A stretch of DNA of 64,000 nucleotides from Paenibacillus cremeus (GTDB lineage: Bacteria > Bacillota > Bacilli > Paenibacillales > NBRC-103111): the NCBI RefSeq assembly GCF_007786445.1, contig NZ_VNJI01000020.1, positions 1 to 64,000 of the forward strand, read 5' to 3'. Position 1 is the first letter of the stretch. The number at the start of each line of letters is the position of its first letter. The translations under genes were made by a program, and so were the position numbers. The notes under the pieces are model-generated. The model was not told the DNA's origin. It worked only from the letters and a program-made list of their open reading frames with translations, and did no database searches. Shown here in pieces: positions 1 through 8,491 of the stretch.

Positions 1-240
1 GTCAACGGTCTCTAACTCGCTCATTCCAAACAAAGCGTTGGAAGCGGCGGGCATGGTATTTCTAACAAACTTACTCACCACACGTTTCTAATTCAGTAGT
101 GAAATATGCAGCCCGGTGACGGGCGAAGACAACTCACTCCTGAAGATGGGGAACTGACGAAGGAAAGCCGTGTGCGGGAAATCCGCATGCACGGTTTGAC
201 GGGGAGTCCGGGGAAGTAATTCCCCGTCTTACCCTACTAT
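1..240 (+). mobile_element. Group II intron, 3' end (domains IV tail, V, VI)
   Basis: The 3' end of a self-splicing retroelement; the rest lies outside the window. Positions 165-198 match a 34-nt domain V: catalytic triad AGC at 166-168, two stem segments and a GAAA tetraloop. Domain VI follows (stem 199-205 with 221-227), and the sequence ends in ACCCTACTAT, a typical bacterial intron 3' end, so the splice junction is probably at 240/241. A maturase tail ends at 91. The intron sits just upstream of the PTS permease promoter. Subclass cannot be decided without the 5' part. Confidence 0.85.
2..91 (+). CDS. Group II intron-encoded maturase/reverse transcriptase, C-terminal fragment
   Basis: Partial gene running in from the left edge. 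The last 29 residues, ending at the TAA at 89-91, contain SNSLIPNKALEAAGM. This fits the endings of many intron maturases (LNxxLxNxxLxxxG). The frame stops about 75 bases before domain V, the normal arrangement. The encoded protein would splice its host intron and drive retrohoming. Too little is visible to say whether it is intact. Confidence 0.55.
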   Translation, partial: STVSNSLIPNKALEAAGMVFLTNLLTTRF

Positions 241-260
241 TTCAGCAGGCTTCGGCAAGT

Positions 261-289
261 TTGACAAAAAACGGAACACCGCTTACCAT
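261..289 (+). promoter_or_regulatory. Possible sigma-A promoter for the PTS permease
   Basis: TTGACA (261-266), a 17-bp spacer and TACCAT (284-289) lie about 20 bp after the intron end. The predicted start near 296 leaves a very short leader before the AAGGGGGAA ribosome-binding site at 301-309. The -10 is only a 4/6 match, so this is tentative. Confidence 0.4.
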
Positions 290-317
290 CGTATATAGGA
301 AAGGGGGAACGGCTCTT

Positions 318-2207
318 TTGAATTGGATGGGCAATTTGCAGCAGCTTGGCCGGTCGCTGATGCTGCCGACCATCACGCTTCCTGTAGCGGCGTTTTTGCT
401 GCGGCTGGGAAGCCTACCATGGGATTCGATGCATATGCCCCGAATAGGGGAGATTTTGCTCCTATGCGGTTCTACCATCTTTAATTATTTGCCGCTGATT
501 TTTGCTGTCGGTGTGGCGCTGGGCTTAACGGAAAGCGCAGGTATCGTTGGAGTTTCCGCATTAATTGGACATTACATGTTCAATGAATCGCTGCAGCGGT
601 ATTTAGGCGAGACGTTTCAATTGGGCGTACCCGGAGGTATCCTAATCGGGCTGATCGCTGCCGTGATATATCATCGCGTAAAGCATATTCAGCTGCCGGA
701 ATACATACAGTTTTTCGGAGGACCCCGGATGGTCCCGCTGTTTATGGGGCTGACGATTTTTTTTCTTATCATCGTCATGATTCAGATCGGCCCTATGCTG
801 GAATCCGGGATGCAAGCGCTCACGAATATGATCCTAGGCCTTGGCGGCTTCGGCACATTTTTGTATGGTGTGATTCATCGACTATTGGTGCCTTCCGGAC
901 TTCATCATGTATTTAATAACTTTTTCTGGTTTCAGCTTGGTGCCTACAAAGAAAACGGACAACCTGTGTTTGGCGATTTGCCTCGTTTTTTTGCCGGCGA
1001 CCCGACGGCAGGCATTTACATGGCGGGCTTGTACCCGATTATGATGTTCGCGCTTCCGGCGATCGCACTGGCGATTATTCACGAGTCCCGTGAAGATTTA
1101 AAGCCCAAGATTCGTGCGACCTTTATGATTGCAGCGGTTAGCTGCTTTTTGACAGGGGTTACGGAGCCAATCGAATTTGCGTTCTTATTTGTGGCACCTT
1201 ACATGTTCATCGGCCATGCTATTTTGTCCGGATTGTCCATGTGGCTCGCCTATGCCTTGGACATTCACCACGGATTTTCGTATTCTGCGGGCGCGATTGA
1301 CTTTTTGATTAACCTTCACTTGGCCCATAACGGCATGCTGCTGATTCCGATTGGACTTGCCTACGGGTTTGTATATTATTTCATGTTCCGCTGGGCGATT
1401 CGTCGCTTCCAAATCCCTACCCCAGGCCGTGAAGAAGGCTCTCAGCTGGAGGAATGGGCGGGTGATATCCCTTACCGCTCTCCATTAATTTTGCAGGCAC
1501 TGGGCGGCAAGGAAAATATCAAGAATATCGAGGCTTGCATCACGCGGCTTCGCTTAACCCTTGTCAACGATCGTCTTCTGGATATCACAGCGCTGAAGCA
1601 TTTGGGTGCGGCAGGGGTCATTCGGCTCGGCGGCGGGAACGTTCAAGTCGTCTTTGGGACGTATTCCGAGCTGATCCGGGAGGAAATCATCAAGACCACG
1701 CGGAAGGACATCACTCAAGTGTTGTTCAGCTCTCCTATGCAGGGGAGGATGATTCCCTTGGAAGAGGTTCCGGATAAAATATTCGCGGATAAGCTGGTCG
1801 GCAATGGCGTTGCTTTTCTGCCTGAGAAGGGGGAGCTGGTCGCTCCTGTAGCCGGCAAAATCATTCACGTCTATCCCTCCTTGCACGCGCTTGGCATTGA
1901 GACCAAGGAAGGGCTGCAGGTGCTCCTTCACATAGGAATCGATACGGCGATGCTGCAGGGAAAATATTTTACCGCGCATGTAAAAGAAGGGGATCAGGTA
2001 GAGGCGGGCCAGCTGCTGGTCCGATTTAATCTGCAGAAGGTGAAGCAAAACAGTAAATCGCTTGCCACCCCGATGCTGATTACCAATACCGATGCGGTCA
2101 GATCATGGAGCTTCGCACCGTATAAAGCGGTGAAAAAAGGGCAGGCATCCGTTATGTCGGTTGTACTAAAAAATGCCGTCACAGGGGGAGGGAACGCACT
2201 TGGTTGA
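318..2207 (+). CDS. nagE: PTS EIICBA permease, N-acetylglucosamine/glucose type
   Basis: Membrane permease that imports and phosphorylates an amino sugar or hexose using phosphate from the PTS relay. Domains in order: EIIC (about residues 1-375, with the conserved GLHHVFNNFFWFQLG and FFAGDPTAGIYMAG stretches that resemble NagE rather than PtsG), EIIB (about 385-460, phosphocysteine Cys407 in IEACITRLRL), and EIIA (about 495-610, active His538 in LHIGIDT). The frame stays open upstream to 261. I start at TTG 318 because a strong AAGGGGGAA site precedes it by 8 bases and the family N-terminus (short amphipathic stretch, then LMLPTITLPVAAFLLRLG) begins here; this gives 629 residues. It overlaps ptsI by 8 bp. 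Glucose specificity cannot be excluded. Confidence 0.85.
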   Translation: MNWMGNLQQLGRSLMLPTITLPVAAFLLRLGSLPWDSMHMPRIGEILLLCGSTIFNYLPLIFAVGVALGLTESAGIVGVSALIGHYMFNESLQRYLGETFQLGVPGGILIGLIAAVIYHRVKHIQLPEYIQFFGGPRMVPLFMGLTIFFLIIVMIQIGPMLESGMQALTNMILGLGGFGTFLYGVIHRLLVPSGLHHVFNNFFWFQLGAYKENGQPVFGDLPRFFAGDPTAGIYMAGLYPIMMFALPAIALAIIHESREDLKPKIRATFMIAAVSCFLTGVTEPIEFAFLFVAPYMFIGHAILSGLSMWLAYALDIHHGFSYSAGAIDFLINLHLAHNGMLLIPIGLAYGFVYYFMFRWAIRRFQIPTPGREEGSQLEEWAGDIPYRSPLILQALGGKENIKNIEACITRLRLTLVNDRLLDITALKHLGAAGVIRLGGGNVQVVFGTYSELIREEIIKTTRKDITQVLFSSPMQGRMIPLEEVPDKIFADKLVGNGVAFLPEKGELVAPVAGKIIHVYPSLHALGIETKEGLQVLLHIGIDTAMLQGKYFTAHVKEGDQVEAGQLLVRFNLQKVKQNSKSLATPMLITNTDAVRSWSFAPYKAVKKGQASVMSVVLKNAVTGGGNALG

Positions 2208-3984
2208 GGGGATCGGAGCTTCATCCGGTATTGCGATGGGCAAAGCCTTCGTTATTCCAACCTGGGAATGGGACTTTCCAGAGAAATTGATCGATGTTAC
2301 GGACTTGGCATTCGAATTTGAACGGTTATACGACGGAATTCGGCACTCCAAGAATGAAATCGAGCAAATTAAGCAGGAATTCGTCAGCGTGCTTGGGGAA
2401 GAGCAGACTCAGATTTTCGATGCGCATCTAGCCATTTTGGAGGACCCGATCTTTATGAACGAGGTCCAGGGCATCATGCAGCGTCAATATAAAGCGGCGG
2501 AAGTGGCTGTGAAAGAAGCGATTGAAAAGTTCGTCAACATGTTCGACTTGCTGGACGACACCTACATGCAGGAGCGAGCGCTGGATATCAAGGATGTCGG
2601 CAATAGGCTGCTGAAGCATTTATTGGGGGCGCTGGAGGAAACACTGCCTCCGAAGGATCAGCAGTACATTCTGGTGGCCAAGGAGCTGTCGCCATCGCAG
2701 ATGGTGCATCTGGATGTAAATCTTGCGCTGGGTCTGGTGACCATGCTCGGCGGCAAAACCTCCCACGTAGCCATTATGGCAAGAGCGATGAATGTACCGT
2801 ATGTGCTCGGCATCGAGGGGAAGCTGCAAACCCCGATCCAAAGCGGGGACTACCTGATAATCGACGGCGATGAAGGGGTCGTGTTCGTAAACCCTTCTGA
2901 AGACATCATTGAGCGGTATGAAGCGCGCAAAGCGAATTGGAACGCCTTGCATGAGCAGCTGCAGAAGCTGGCCCATTTGCCATCGGAAACGGAAGACGGC
3001 TTGCAGTTTCAGCTGGCCGCGAATATTAGCTCGGTCAAGGAATTGGACCAGGTGATCAAGAACGGTGCTTCCGGCGTAGGGTTATTCCGGACGGAATTTT
3101 TATACATGGATCGCAACAGCTTCCCCCTGGAGGAAGAGCAATTTGCCGTGTATAAGGAAGTGGCGGTACGGATGGAGGGCAAGCGCGTTGTCATTCGTAC
3201 GCTGGATATTGGCGGAGACAAGCATCTGGACTATTTGGCGCTGCCGGAGGAAGAGAATCCTTCACTGGGCTATCGGGCCATCCGCATCTCGCTGGACCGG
3301 ACCGATCTGTTTAAAACTCAGCTGCGAGCCATCCTGCGGGCCAGCCATTATGGCAACATTCAAATCATGTATCCGATGATTTCATCGCTCGATGAGCTGC
3401 GAAAGGCGAATGAAATTTTGGCTGAGGTCAAAAGAGAGCTTACTGCGATGAATATGCCTTTTAACTCGAATTTGGAAGTGGGCATCATGATCGAGCTGCC
3501 CGCGGCGGTTATGATTTCGGAGCTGCTTGCGCAGGAAGTCGATTTCTTCAGCATTGGCACGAACGACCTGGTGCAGTACGTGCTGGCGGTGGATCGCATG
3601 AATGAAACGGTGGCCCACCTGTATGATCCGTTTCATCCGGCCGTGCTGCGTATGCTCCGGCTGACCGCCCAGAATGCGCAGCGGTATGGCAAGCATGTCA
3701 GCGTCTGCGGGGAGCTTGCGGGCGACATTCGTGCGCTGCCAATTTGGATTGCACTTGGCATTACGGAGCTCAGCATGTCGGTCCAATCCATTTTACGTGT
3801 CAAAAACAGCTTGCTGCAAAGCCGCCAGAGCGAAAGCTCGACCATTTGGGAGGAGCTCTCCCGATGTCCGAACAGCAGCAGTGTCGTTGAGGTGCTCAGC
3901 AAGTACATCCAAGCGGATTTGGCGGAGCAGACCCAGCCGTCTCAAACGACCAATCCAGCCAAACCGGCTAGTCGAATTGTTTAG
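2200..3984 (+). CDS. ptsI: PTS Enzyme I (phosphoenolpyruvate-protein phosphotransferase)
   Basis: Cytoplasmic first enzyme of the PTS; it moves phosphate from PEP to HPr. The active His189 is in GGKTSHVAIMARAM, and the PEP-binding barrel carries GVGLFRTEFLYM and GTNDLVQYVLAVDRM. I chose TTG 2200 over the upstream ATG 2173. GGGGGAGGGA at 2184-2193 precedes it, and the product then begins MVEGIGASSGIAMGKA like other EI proteins. Length is 594 residues, about 20 longer than usual because of a Pro/Thr/Gln-rich tail. It overlaps the permease stop and is presumably translationally coupled. The usual ptsH is not between the two genes. Confidence 0.93.
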   Translation: MVEGIGASSGIAMGKAFVIPTWEWDFPEKLIDVTDLAFEFERLYDGIRHSKNEIEQIKQEFVSVLGEEQTQIFDAHLAILEDPIFMNEVQGIMQRQYKAAEVAVKEAIEKFVNMFDLLDDTYMQERALDIKDVGNRLLKHLLGALEETLPPKDQQYILVAKELSPSQMVHLDVNLALGLVTMLGGKTSHVAIMARAMNVPYVLGIEGKLQTPIQSGDYLIIDGDEGVVFVNPSEDIIERYEARKANWNALHEQLQKLAHLPSETEDGLQFQLAANISSVKELDQVIKNGASGVGLFRTEFLYMDRNSFPLEEEQFAVYKEVAVRMEGKRVVIRTLDIGGDKHLDYLALPEEENPSLGYRAIRISLDRTDLFKTQLRAILRASHYGNIQIMYPMISSLDELRKANEILAEVKRELTAMNMPFNSNLEVGIMIELPAAVMISELLAQEVDFFSIGTNDLVQYVLAVDRMNETVAHLYDPFHPAVLRMLRLTAQNAQRYGKHVSVCGELAGDIRALPIWIALGITELSMSVQSILRVKNSLLQSRQSESSTIWEELSRCPNSSSVVEVLSKYIQADLAEQTQPSQTTNPAKPASRIV

Positions 3985-3995
3985 GAGGAGCATCA

Positions 3996-4529
3996 ATGGA
4001 ATTGAAGGGCTATAAGGTACTCGCGTTTGTAGATGAAGAGTTTGAGGATTTGGAAATGTGGTATCCGGTGCTGCGTCTTCGCGAAGCAGGCGCGGAGGTG
4101 CATCTCGCCGGTCCGAAGGCAGGTACTGTGTATCATGGAAAATATGGCGTTCCACTGACGACGGATCATGCGGTAGATGAGGTGAAGTCCGAGGATTACA
4201 TTGGACTGTACGTACCAGGCGGCTGGGCTCCGGACAAGCTGCGGCGGTATGAATCCGTGCTTCGTCTGACGCGGGAATTTCATGAAGCAGAGAAGCCGAT
4301 CGCTCACATTTGCCATGCCGGCTGGGTGTTAGCGTCAGCGAAAATTTGCAAAGGCTACACCATGACTTCTACGCCAGGCATCAAGGACGATCTGGAAAAT
4401 GCGGGTGCGATCTGGGTGGACCAGGAAGCGGTGGTCGACCGCCATATCGTTTCCGGGCGCAGACCGCCGGATTTGCCCGCATTCACCAAGGCATTCGTTG
4501 ATGTGTTAGCCAAATTCATCAGCAAATAG
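3996..4529 (+). CDS. DJ-1/PfpI family protein (general stress protein 18-like)
   Basis: A 177-residue class I glutamine amidotransferase-like fold. The nucleophilic elbow ICHAGW puts Cys106 in place, with Glu near residue 17 (EEFEDLE) as the usual stabilising acid. Related proteins act as deglycases, chaperones or proteases, and the substrate cannot be told from sequence. AGGAGGAGC lies 3-8 bases before the ATG, 11 bp after ptsI, so it is probably the last gene of the PTS transcript. A small hairpin (AGCACC/GGTGCT) follows but has no T-run. Confidence 0.85.
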   Translation: MELKGYKVLAFVDEEFEDLEMWYPVLRLREAGAEVHLAGPKAGTVYHGKYGVPLTTDHAVDEVKSEDYIGLYVPGGWAPDKLRRYESVLRLTREFHEAEKPIAHICHAGWVLASAKICKGYTMTSTPGIKDDLENAGAIWVDQEAVVDRHIVSGRRPPDLPAFTKAFVDVLAKFISK

Positions 4530-4637
4530 AGCACCTGCGGTGCTAAATATTACTAGCCATCTGGAGGCAGGAAAACGGCTTAAAAAGTAGAATTACTCTA
4601 CCTAACAGGTCGATTTCTTGCCAAAGGAGTGAATGAG

Positions 4638-5054
4638 TTGCAAAAGCAGTGCAAATGCGGGAAACCTATGAGTATCCGCCTTCGTACAGTCATTTATCAA
4701 AACAAAGTCGAAATTGAGAATGTTCCGATCTTCTCATGTGATTCCTGTAACCGCAGCGAAGTGTTTGCCGAAGTGAAGCCCGATTTGACCGGATTGATCG
4801 GTAAGCTGGGCAGCAAGCCGGATAAACAAATGCTGCAATTTGCAGAAGTCAGCGAAATTGCCCATTTGATGGTCAAAGTGACGGAGAAGAAACGAGCCGC
4901 CGATCCGGTCGAAATGATTATTGAAGACCGTATTAACGAGCTGCTGGATCTGCTGCTTCTTGCCCAATCATTGGATGACGCGGTCTGGGTCGAGGATGTA
5001 AGAAAACGGCTAGCGCAAATCGCCAAACATTCGCTAGCCGTGCAAGATTTTTAG
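4638..5054 (+). CDS. Zinc-finger (YgiT/MqsA-N-like) conserved hypothetical protein
   Basis: 138 residues. The N-terminal 45 carry CxC and CxxC pairs (CKCGKP and CDSCNR), a zinc-ribbon pattern like the YgiT/MqsA N-terminal domain. The rest is predicted helical and acidic, with no recognisable helix-turn-helix. I use TTG 4638 because AAAGGAG (4623-4628) touches the alternative GTG at 4629 but sits 9 bases from the TTG. No toxin gene is next to it, so MqsRA-type antitoxin function is not supported. Function unknown. Confidence 0.75.
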   Translation: MQKQCKCGKPMSIRLRTVIYQNKVEIENVPIFSCDSCNRSEVFAEVKPDLTGLIGKLGSKPDKQMLQFAEVSEIAHLMVKVTEKKRAADPVEMIIEDRINELLDLLLLAQSLDDAVWVEDVRKRLAQIAKHSLAVQDF

Positions 5055-5082
5055 AGCCACTGCCCCCGCAGTTGGCTTTTTT
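5055..5082 (+). terminator. Rho-independent terminator
   Basis: AGCCA-CTGC pairs with GCAG-T-TGGCT around a CCCC loop, followed by six T. It starts at the base after the zinc-finger gene stop. Confidence 0.85.
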
Positions 5083-5124
5083 GGCATTTTTTGATACTAT
5101 GTAATGTAAGAGAAGCCCAATTCA

Positions 5125-5153
5125 TTGCGAAACCGAGCATTTTGTCGTATGAT
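5125..5153 (+). promoter_or_regulatory. Sigma-A promoter of ccpA
   Basis: TTGCGA (5125-5130), 17-bp spacer, TATGAT (5148-5153), about 50 bp before the ccpA start. Confidence 0.6.
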
Positions 5154-5207
5154 AAGGCTAAATGTCCTGATCGCATTATACTTTTTAAAACATTGGAGAG
5201 AATGGCC

Positions 5208-6221
5208 GTGACTGTGACAATTTATGATGTAGCCAGAGAAGCAGGCGTTTCCATGGCAACCGTATCACGTGTTGTCAACAACAACCCGAACGTGAAGCCG
5301 CAGACGCGGAAGAAGGTGTTCGAGGCGATCGAACGTTTGGGCTACCGCCCGAATGCGGTTGCAAGAGGACTCGCCAGCAAGAAGACAACCACGGTTGGCG
5401 TTGTCATTCCCGACATTTCCAATCCGATCTTTTCCGAGGTGGCCCGGGGAATCGAAGATATTGCCAACATGTATCACTACAATATCATTCTATGTAACGC
5501 AGATAAGAAGAAAGAGAAAGAAATCCGCGTTATCAATACCTTGCTGGAGAAGCAAGTGGATGGACTTCTGTTCATGGGCGGCGTAGTAACGGAAGACCAC
5601 ATCCAAGCATTCAAAACTTCGTCGGTTCCGGTGGTTCTGTGCGCCACAGCGGATGAGAAGCATATCATTCCATCGGTCGATATCGATCATGAGAAGGCAG
5701 CTTACGATTCGGTCAACGTGTTAATCCAAAACGGACACCGCAACATTGCCATGATTTCCGGAACGCTGCAGGATCCGGCCAACGGGTTTGCCCGCTACCA
5801 AGGCTATAGGAGAGCGCTTGAAGAAGCAGGCATTCCGCTGAACGAAGATTATGTGCGCGTCGGCAACTATCGATATGAATCCGGCTTGGAAGTGACGAAG
5901 TACTTCTTATCATTGGACGAGCGTCCTACGGCCATCTTCGCGGCGAATGACGAAATGGCGATCGGCGCGATTCATACGCTGCAGGACAGCGGGCTGAAAG
6001 TGCCGGATGACATGTCCGTGATTTCCGTCGACAATATCCGGATGGCGTCCATGGTGCGTCCTGAGCTTACTACAGTAGCTCAGCCGATGTATGATATCGG
6101 TGCTGTTGCGATGCGACTGCTGACGAAGCTGATGAACAAAGAAACGAAGGATGCTTCAGAGCTCTCACAGGTCGTATTGCCGCATGAAGTTATTCATAGA
6201 AATTCGGTGGCTCAACGCTAG
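5208..6221 (+). CDS. ccpA: Catabolite control protein A
   Basis: LacI/GalR-family regulator that, with Ser46-phosphorylated HPr or Crh, binds cre sites and controls carbon catabolite genes. The N-terminal helix-turn-helix [20 protein letters not shown] is nearly identical to known CcpA, followed by the hinge ([13 protein letters not shown]) and a periplasmic-binding-like core with the C-terminal ISVDNI segment. GTG 5208 is preferred over ATG 5202 because GGAGAG at 5195-5200 is 7 bases from it and the product then starts MTVTIYDVA like its homologues; 337 residues. A hairpin covers its stop codon. A likely target, the acsA cre site, is in this window. Confidence 0.95.
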   Translation: MTVTIYDVAREAGVSMATVSRVVNNNPNVKPQTRKKVFEAIERLGYRPNAVARGLASKKTTTVGVVIPDISNPIFSEVARGIEDIANMYHYNIILCNADKKKEKEIRVINTLLEKQVDGLLFMGGVVTEDHIQAFKTSSVPVVLCATADEKHIIPSVDIDHEKAAYDSVNVLIQNGHRNIAMISGTLQDPANGFARYQGYRRALEEAGIPLNEDYVRVGNYRYESGLEVTKYFLSLDERPTAIFAANDEMAIGAIHTLQDSGLKVPDDMSVISVDNIRMASMVRPELTTVAQPMYDIGAVAMRLLTKLMNKETKDASELSQVVLPHEVIHRNSVAQR

Positions 6222-6240
6222 CGTGAGCCTCTTTCTTTTG
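6209..6240 (+). terminator. Hairpin with weak T-rich tail over the ccpA stop
   Basis: GGCTC-A-ACGC/GCGT-GAGCC with a TCTTTCTTTT tail. The stop codon lies inside the stem. Probably partial termination before mtnN. Confidence 0.6.
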
Positions 6241-6258
6241 TAGAGGGGGATATAAGCT

Positions 6259-6960
6259 TTGTCGTATCAAACAATCGGCGTCATCGGCGCGATGAAAGAA
6301 GAAATTGAGCAGTTCCATGAGCATATGGAGCAAGTGACGGAAACGGTGAGAGCGGGAATCACGTTTTATGCAGGCGGGTTTCACGGGAAGAACATCGTAC
6401 TCTGCAAATCCGGCGTCGGCAAAGTTAACGCGGCGGTCACAACGCAAATTTTGATCGACACGTTTGGCGTGGATGCGATCATTTTTACCGGAGTAGCTGG
6501 AGCGGTGGACCCGGAGTTGAACGTTGGGGACATCGTCGTTTCGACCGAATGCTTGCAGCATGACATGGATGTGACAGCGCTTGGTTTTCCGCGGGGAACG
6601 ATCCCTTACGAGAAAACGTCGCTGTTCGTCTCCGATGAACGGCTGCGTCATTTGGCTTCGCAGGTGAGCGCTGAGATTTTTGGCGGTCGAGTGAAGGAAG
6701 GTCGTGTGCTTTCGGGCGATCAGTTCATTGCCAGCCGCGAAACGGTAGGGAAGCTGTATACGGAGTTGAACGGCGCCTGCACCGAGATGGAAGGGGCAGC
6801 CGTGGCACAGGTATGCTCGATGAACGAGATCCCGTTCGTAATTATCCGTTCCATGTCCGATAAGGCCGATGGCTCGGCTGAAGTGAATTTTGCCGAATTT
6901 ACCGTTCAGGCTTCCGAAAACTCCTACCGCATTGTAGACCAGATGCTCAAGCAGCTCTAG
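6259..6960 (+). CDS. mtnN: 5'-methylthioadenosine/S-adenosylhomocysteine nucleosidase
   Basis: Cleaves methylthioadenosine and S-adenosylhomocysteine to adenine plus the thio-sugar in methyl-cycle recycling. 233 residues, the usual size. Visible motifs: start IGVIGAMKEEIEQF, FTGVAGAVDP in the phosphate/ribose site and EMEGAAVAQVC, which carries the substrate-binding Met and Glu; SDKADG holds the catalytic Asp. The start is TTG 6259 with GAGGGGGA 8 bases upstream. It is 37 bp after ccpA and may be read through from it. Confidence 0.94.
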   Translation: MSYQTIGVIGAMKEEIEQFHEHMEQVTETVRAGITFYAGGFHGKNIVLCKSGVGKVNAAVTTQILIDTFGVDAIIFTGVAGAVDPELNVGDIVVSTECLQHDMDVTALGFPRGTIPYEKTSLFVSDERLRHLASQVSAEIFGGRVKEGRVLSGDQFIASRETVGKLYTELNGACTEMEGAAVAQVCSMNEIPFVIIRSMSDKADGSAEVNFAEFTVQASENSYRIVDQMLKQL

Positions 6961-6998
6961 AGAGCAATTTTTAACTATACATCGCAGACAATTGCTCT
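6961..6998. other. Inverted repeat in the glyQS leader
   Basis: AGAGCAATT (6961-6969) and AATTGCTCT (6990-6998) pair perfectly around a 20-nt loop. There is no T-run, so it is not a normal terminator. It directly follows the mtnN stop and precedes glyQS. Confidence 0.55.
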
Positions 6999-7044
6999 AC
7001 AACAACGCTGAACTTTTTACCTATTGAAGGAGAGGAATATACAT

Positions 7045-8430
7045 ATGGCATCCGTAACGATGGATCAGATCGTCGCACTGGCGAAACACAGAGGCTTTAT
7101 TTTCCCCGGCTCTGAAATTTACGGCGGACTTGCAAACACTTGGGACTACGGTCCACTGGGTGTAGAATTGAAAAACAATGTGAAGCGCGCGTGGTGGAAA
7201 AAATTCATCCAGCAATCCCCATACAACGTAGGCTTGGATGCTGCGATTTTGATGAACCCGCAGGCTTGGGTTGCTTCCGGTCATGTAGGCAACTTCAACG
7301 ATCCAATGATCGACTGTAAGCAATGTAAAGCTCGTCACCGCGCGGATAAAATTATCGAGAACGCGTTGTCTGACAAAGGCATCGAGATGGTAGTCGACGG
7401 GTTGACGTTCGATCAAATGATGGGCTTGATTCAAGAGCATCATATCGTTTGCCCGGATTGCGGCGCATTCGATTATACGGACATCCGCCAGTTTAACCTG
7501 ATGTTCAAGACGTTCCAAGGCGTAACCGAATCGAGCGCGAACGTCGTTTATATGCGTCCGGAGACGGCGCAGGGCATTTTCGTCAATTTCAAAAATGTAC
7601 AGCGCACGATGCGCAAAAAGCTTCCATTTGGTATCGGCCAAATTGGTAAGAGCTTCCGGAATGAAATTACACCGGGCAATTTCACGTTCCGTACACGGGA
7701 ATTTGAGCAAATGGAGCTGGAGTTTTTCTGCAAGCCGGGCGAGGACATGCAGTGGTTCGAATACTGGCGGGCATTTTGCCGCGATTGGCTGCTGGGGCTG
7801 AACATGAAAGAAACCAGCATTCGTCTGCGCGATCATTCCGATGATGAGCTGTCCCACTATAGCAACGCGACTACCGATATTGAGTACAAGTTCCCGTTTG
7901 GCTGGGGCGAGCTGTGGGGCATCGCGGATCGGACCGACTTCGACCTCAAGCAGCATATGGAGCATTCCGGTGAAGATTTCAACTATATCGATCAAGAATC
8001 GAACGAGCGCTATATTCCTTATTGCATCGAGCCTTCCTTGGGCGCAGACCGCGTAACGCTGGCGTTCCTGGTCGACGCTTACGAAGAGCAGCAGCTGGAG
8101 GGAGATGACAGCCGTACCGTGCTGCATTTGCACCCGGCGCTGGCGCCTTACAAAGCGGCGATTTTCCCGCTGTCGAAGAAGCTTTCTGAGGGCGCGAACA
8201 ACGTATTTGCCGAGCTGTCGAAGCACTTCCTCGTCGATTACGATGAGTCCGGTTCGATCGGCAAGCGGTACCGCCGCCATGATGAGATCGGTACGCCGTT
8301 CTGCATCACGTATGACTTTGAATCCGAGCAGGATGGCCAAGTGACGGTCCGCGACCGCGATACGATGGAGCAAACGCGGATGCCAATCAGCGAGCTGAGA
8401 GCCTTCATCGAGTCGAAAATCAAGTTTTAA
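7045..8430 (+). CDS. glyQS: Glycyl-tRNA synthetase, single-chain homodimeric type
   Basis: Charges tRNA-Gly with glycine. This is the 461-residue class II dimer form, not the glyQ/glyS tetramer found in B. subtilis. Motifs: start [20 protein letters not shown], motif 2 [21 protein letters not shown], motif 3 [14 protein letters not shown] and a C-terminal anticodon-binding domain ([14 protein letters not shown]). ATG 7045 has AAGGAGAGG 9 bases upstream. No T-box is present in the short leader, unlike tyrS in the same window. Confidence 0.96.
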   Translation: MASVTMDQIVALAKHRGFIFPGSEIYGGLANTWDYGPLGVELKNNVKRAWWKKFIQQSPYNVGLDAAILMNPQAWVASGHVGNFNDPMIDCKQCKARHRADKIIENALSDKGIEMVVDGLTFDQMMGLIQEHHIVCPDCGAFDYTDIRQFNLMFKTFQGVTESSANVVYMRPETAQGIFVNFKNVQRTMRKKLPFGIGQIGKSFRNEITPGNFTFRTREFEQMELEFFCKPGEDMQWFEYWRAFCRDWLLGLNMKETSIRLRDHSDDELSHYSNATTDIEYKFPFGWGELWGIADRTDFDLKQHMEHSGEDFNYIDQESNERYIPYCIEPSLGADRVTLAFLVDAYEEQQLEGDDSRTVLHLHPALAPYKAAIFPLSKKLSEGANNVFAELSKHFLVDYDESGSIGKRYRRHDEIGTPFCITYDFESEQDGQVTVRDRDTMEQTRMPISELRAFIESKIKF

Positions 8431-8443
8431 TACAATAGCTAAT

Positions 8444-8476
8444 AAGCCCGTGACCAACTGTGGTCACGGGCTTTTA
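8444..8476. terminator. Bidirectional terminator between glyQS and acuC
   Basis: A perfect 13-bp stem, AAGCCCGTGACCA/TGGTCACGGGCTT, with an ACTG loop and T-run. The convergent genes share it. Confidence 0.92.
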
Positions 8477-8491
8477 ACTTATATCGATCCT

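Noticed and set aside
4587-4601. Small hairpin GTAGA/TCTAC before the zinc-finger gene
   Set aside because: Five base pairs with a five-base loop and no T-run; could be chance.
4638-5054. MqsA-type antitoxin
   Set aside because: Zinc-finger pattern is similar, but there is no helix-turn-helix and no MqsR-like toxin next to it.
7021-8457. Long minus-strand open frame of about 478 codons opposite glyQS
   Set aside because: It is the mirror of a strongly conserved synthetase gene, has no ribosome-binding site or family similarity and runs through the shared terminator.
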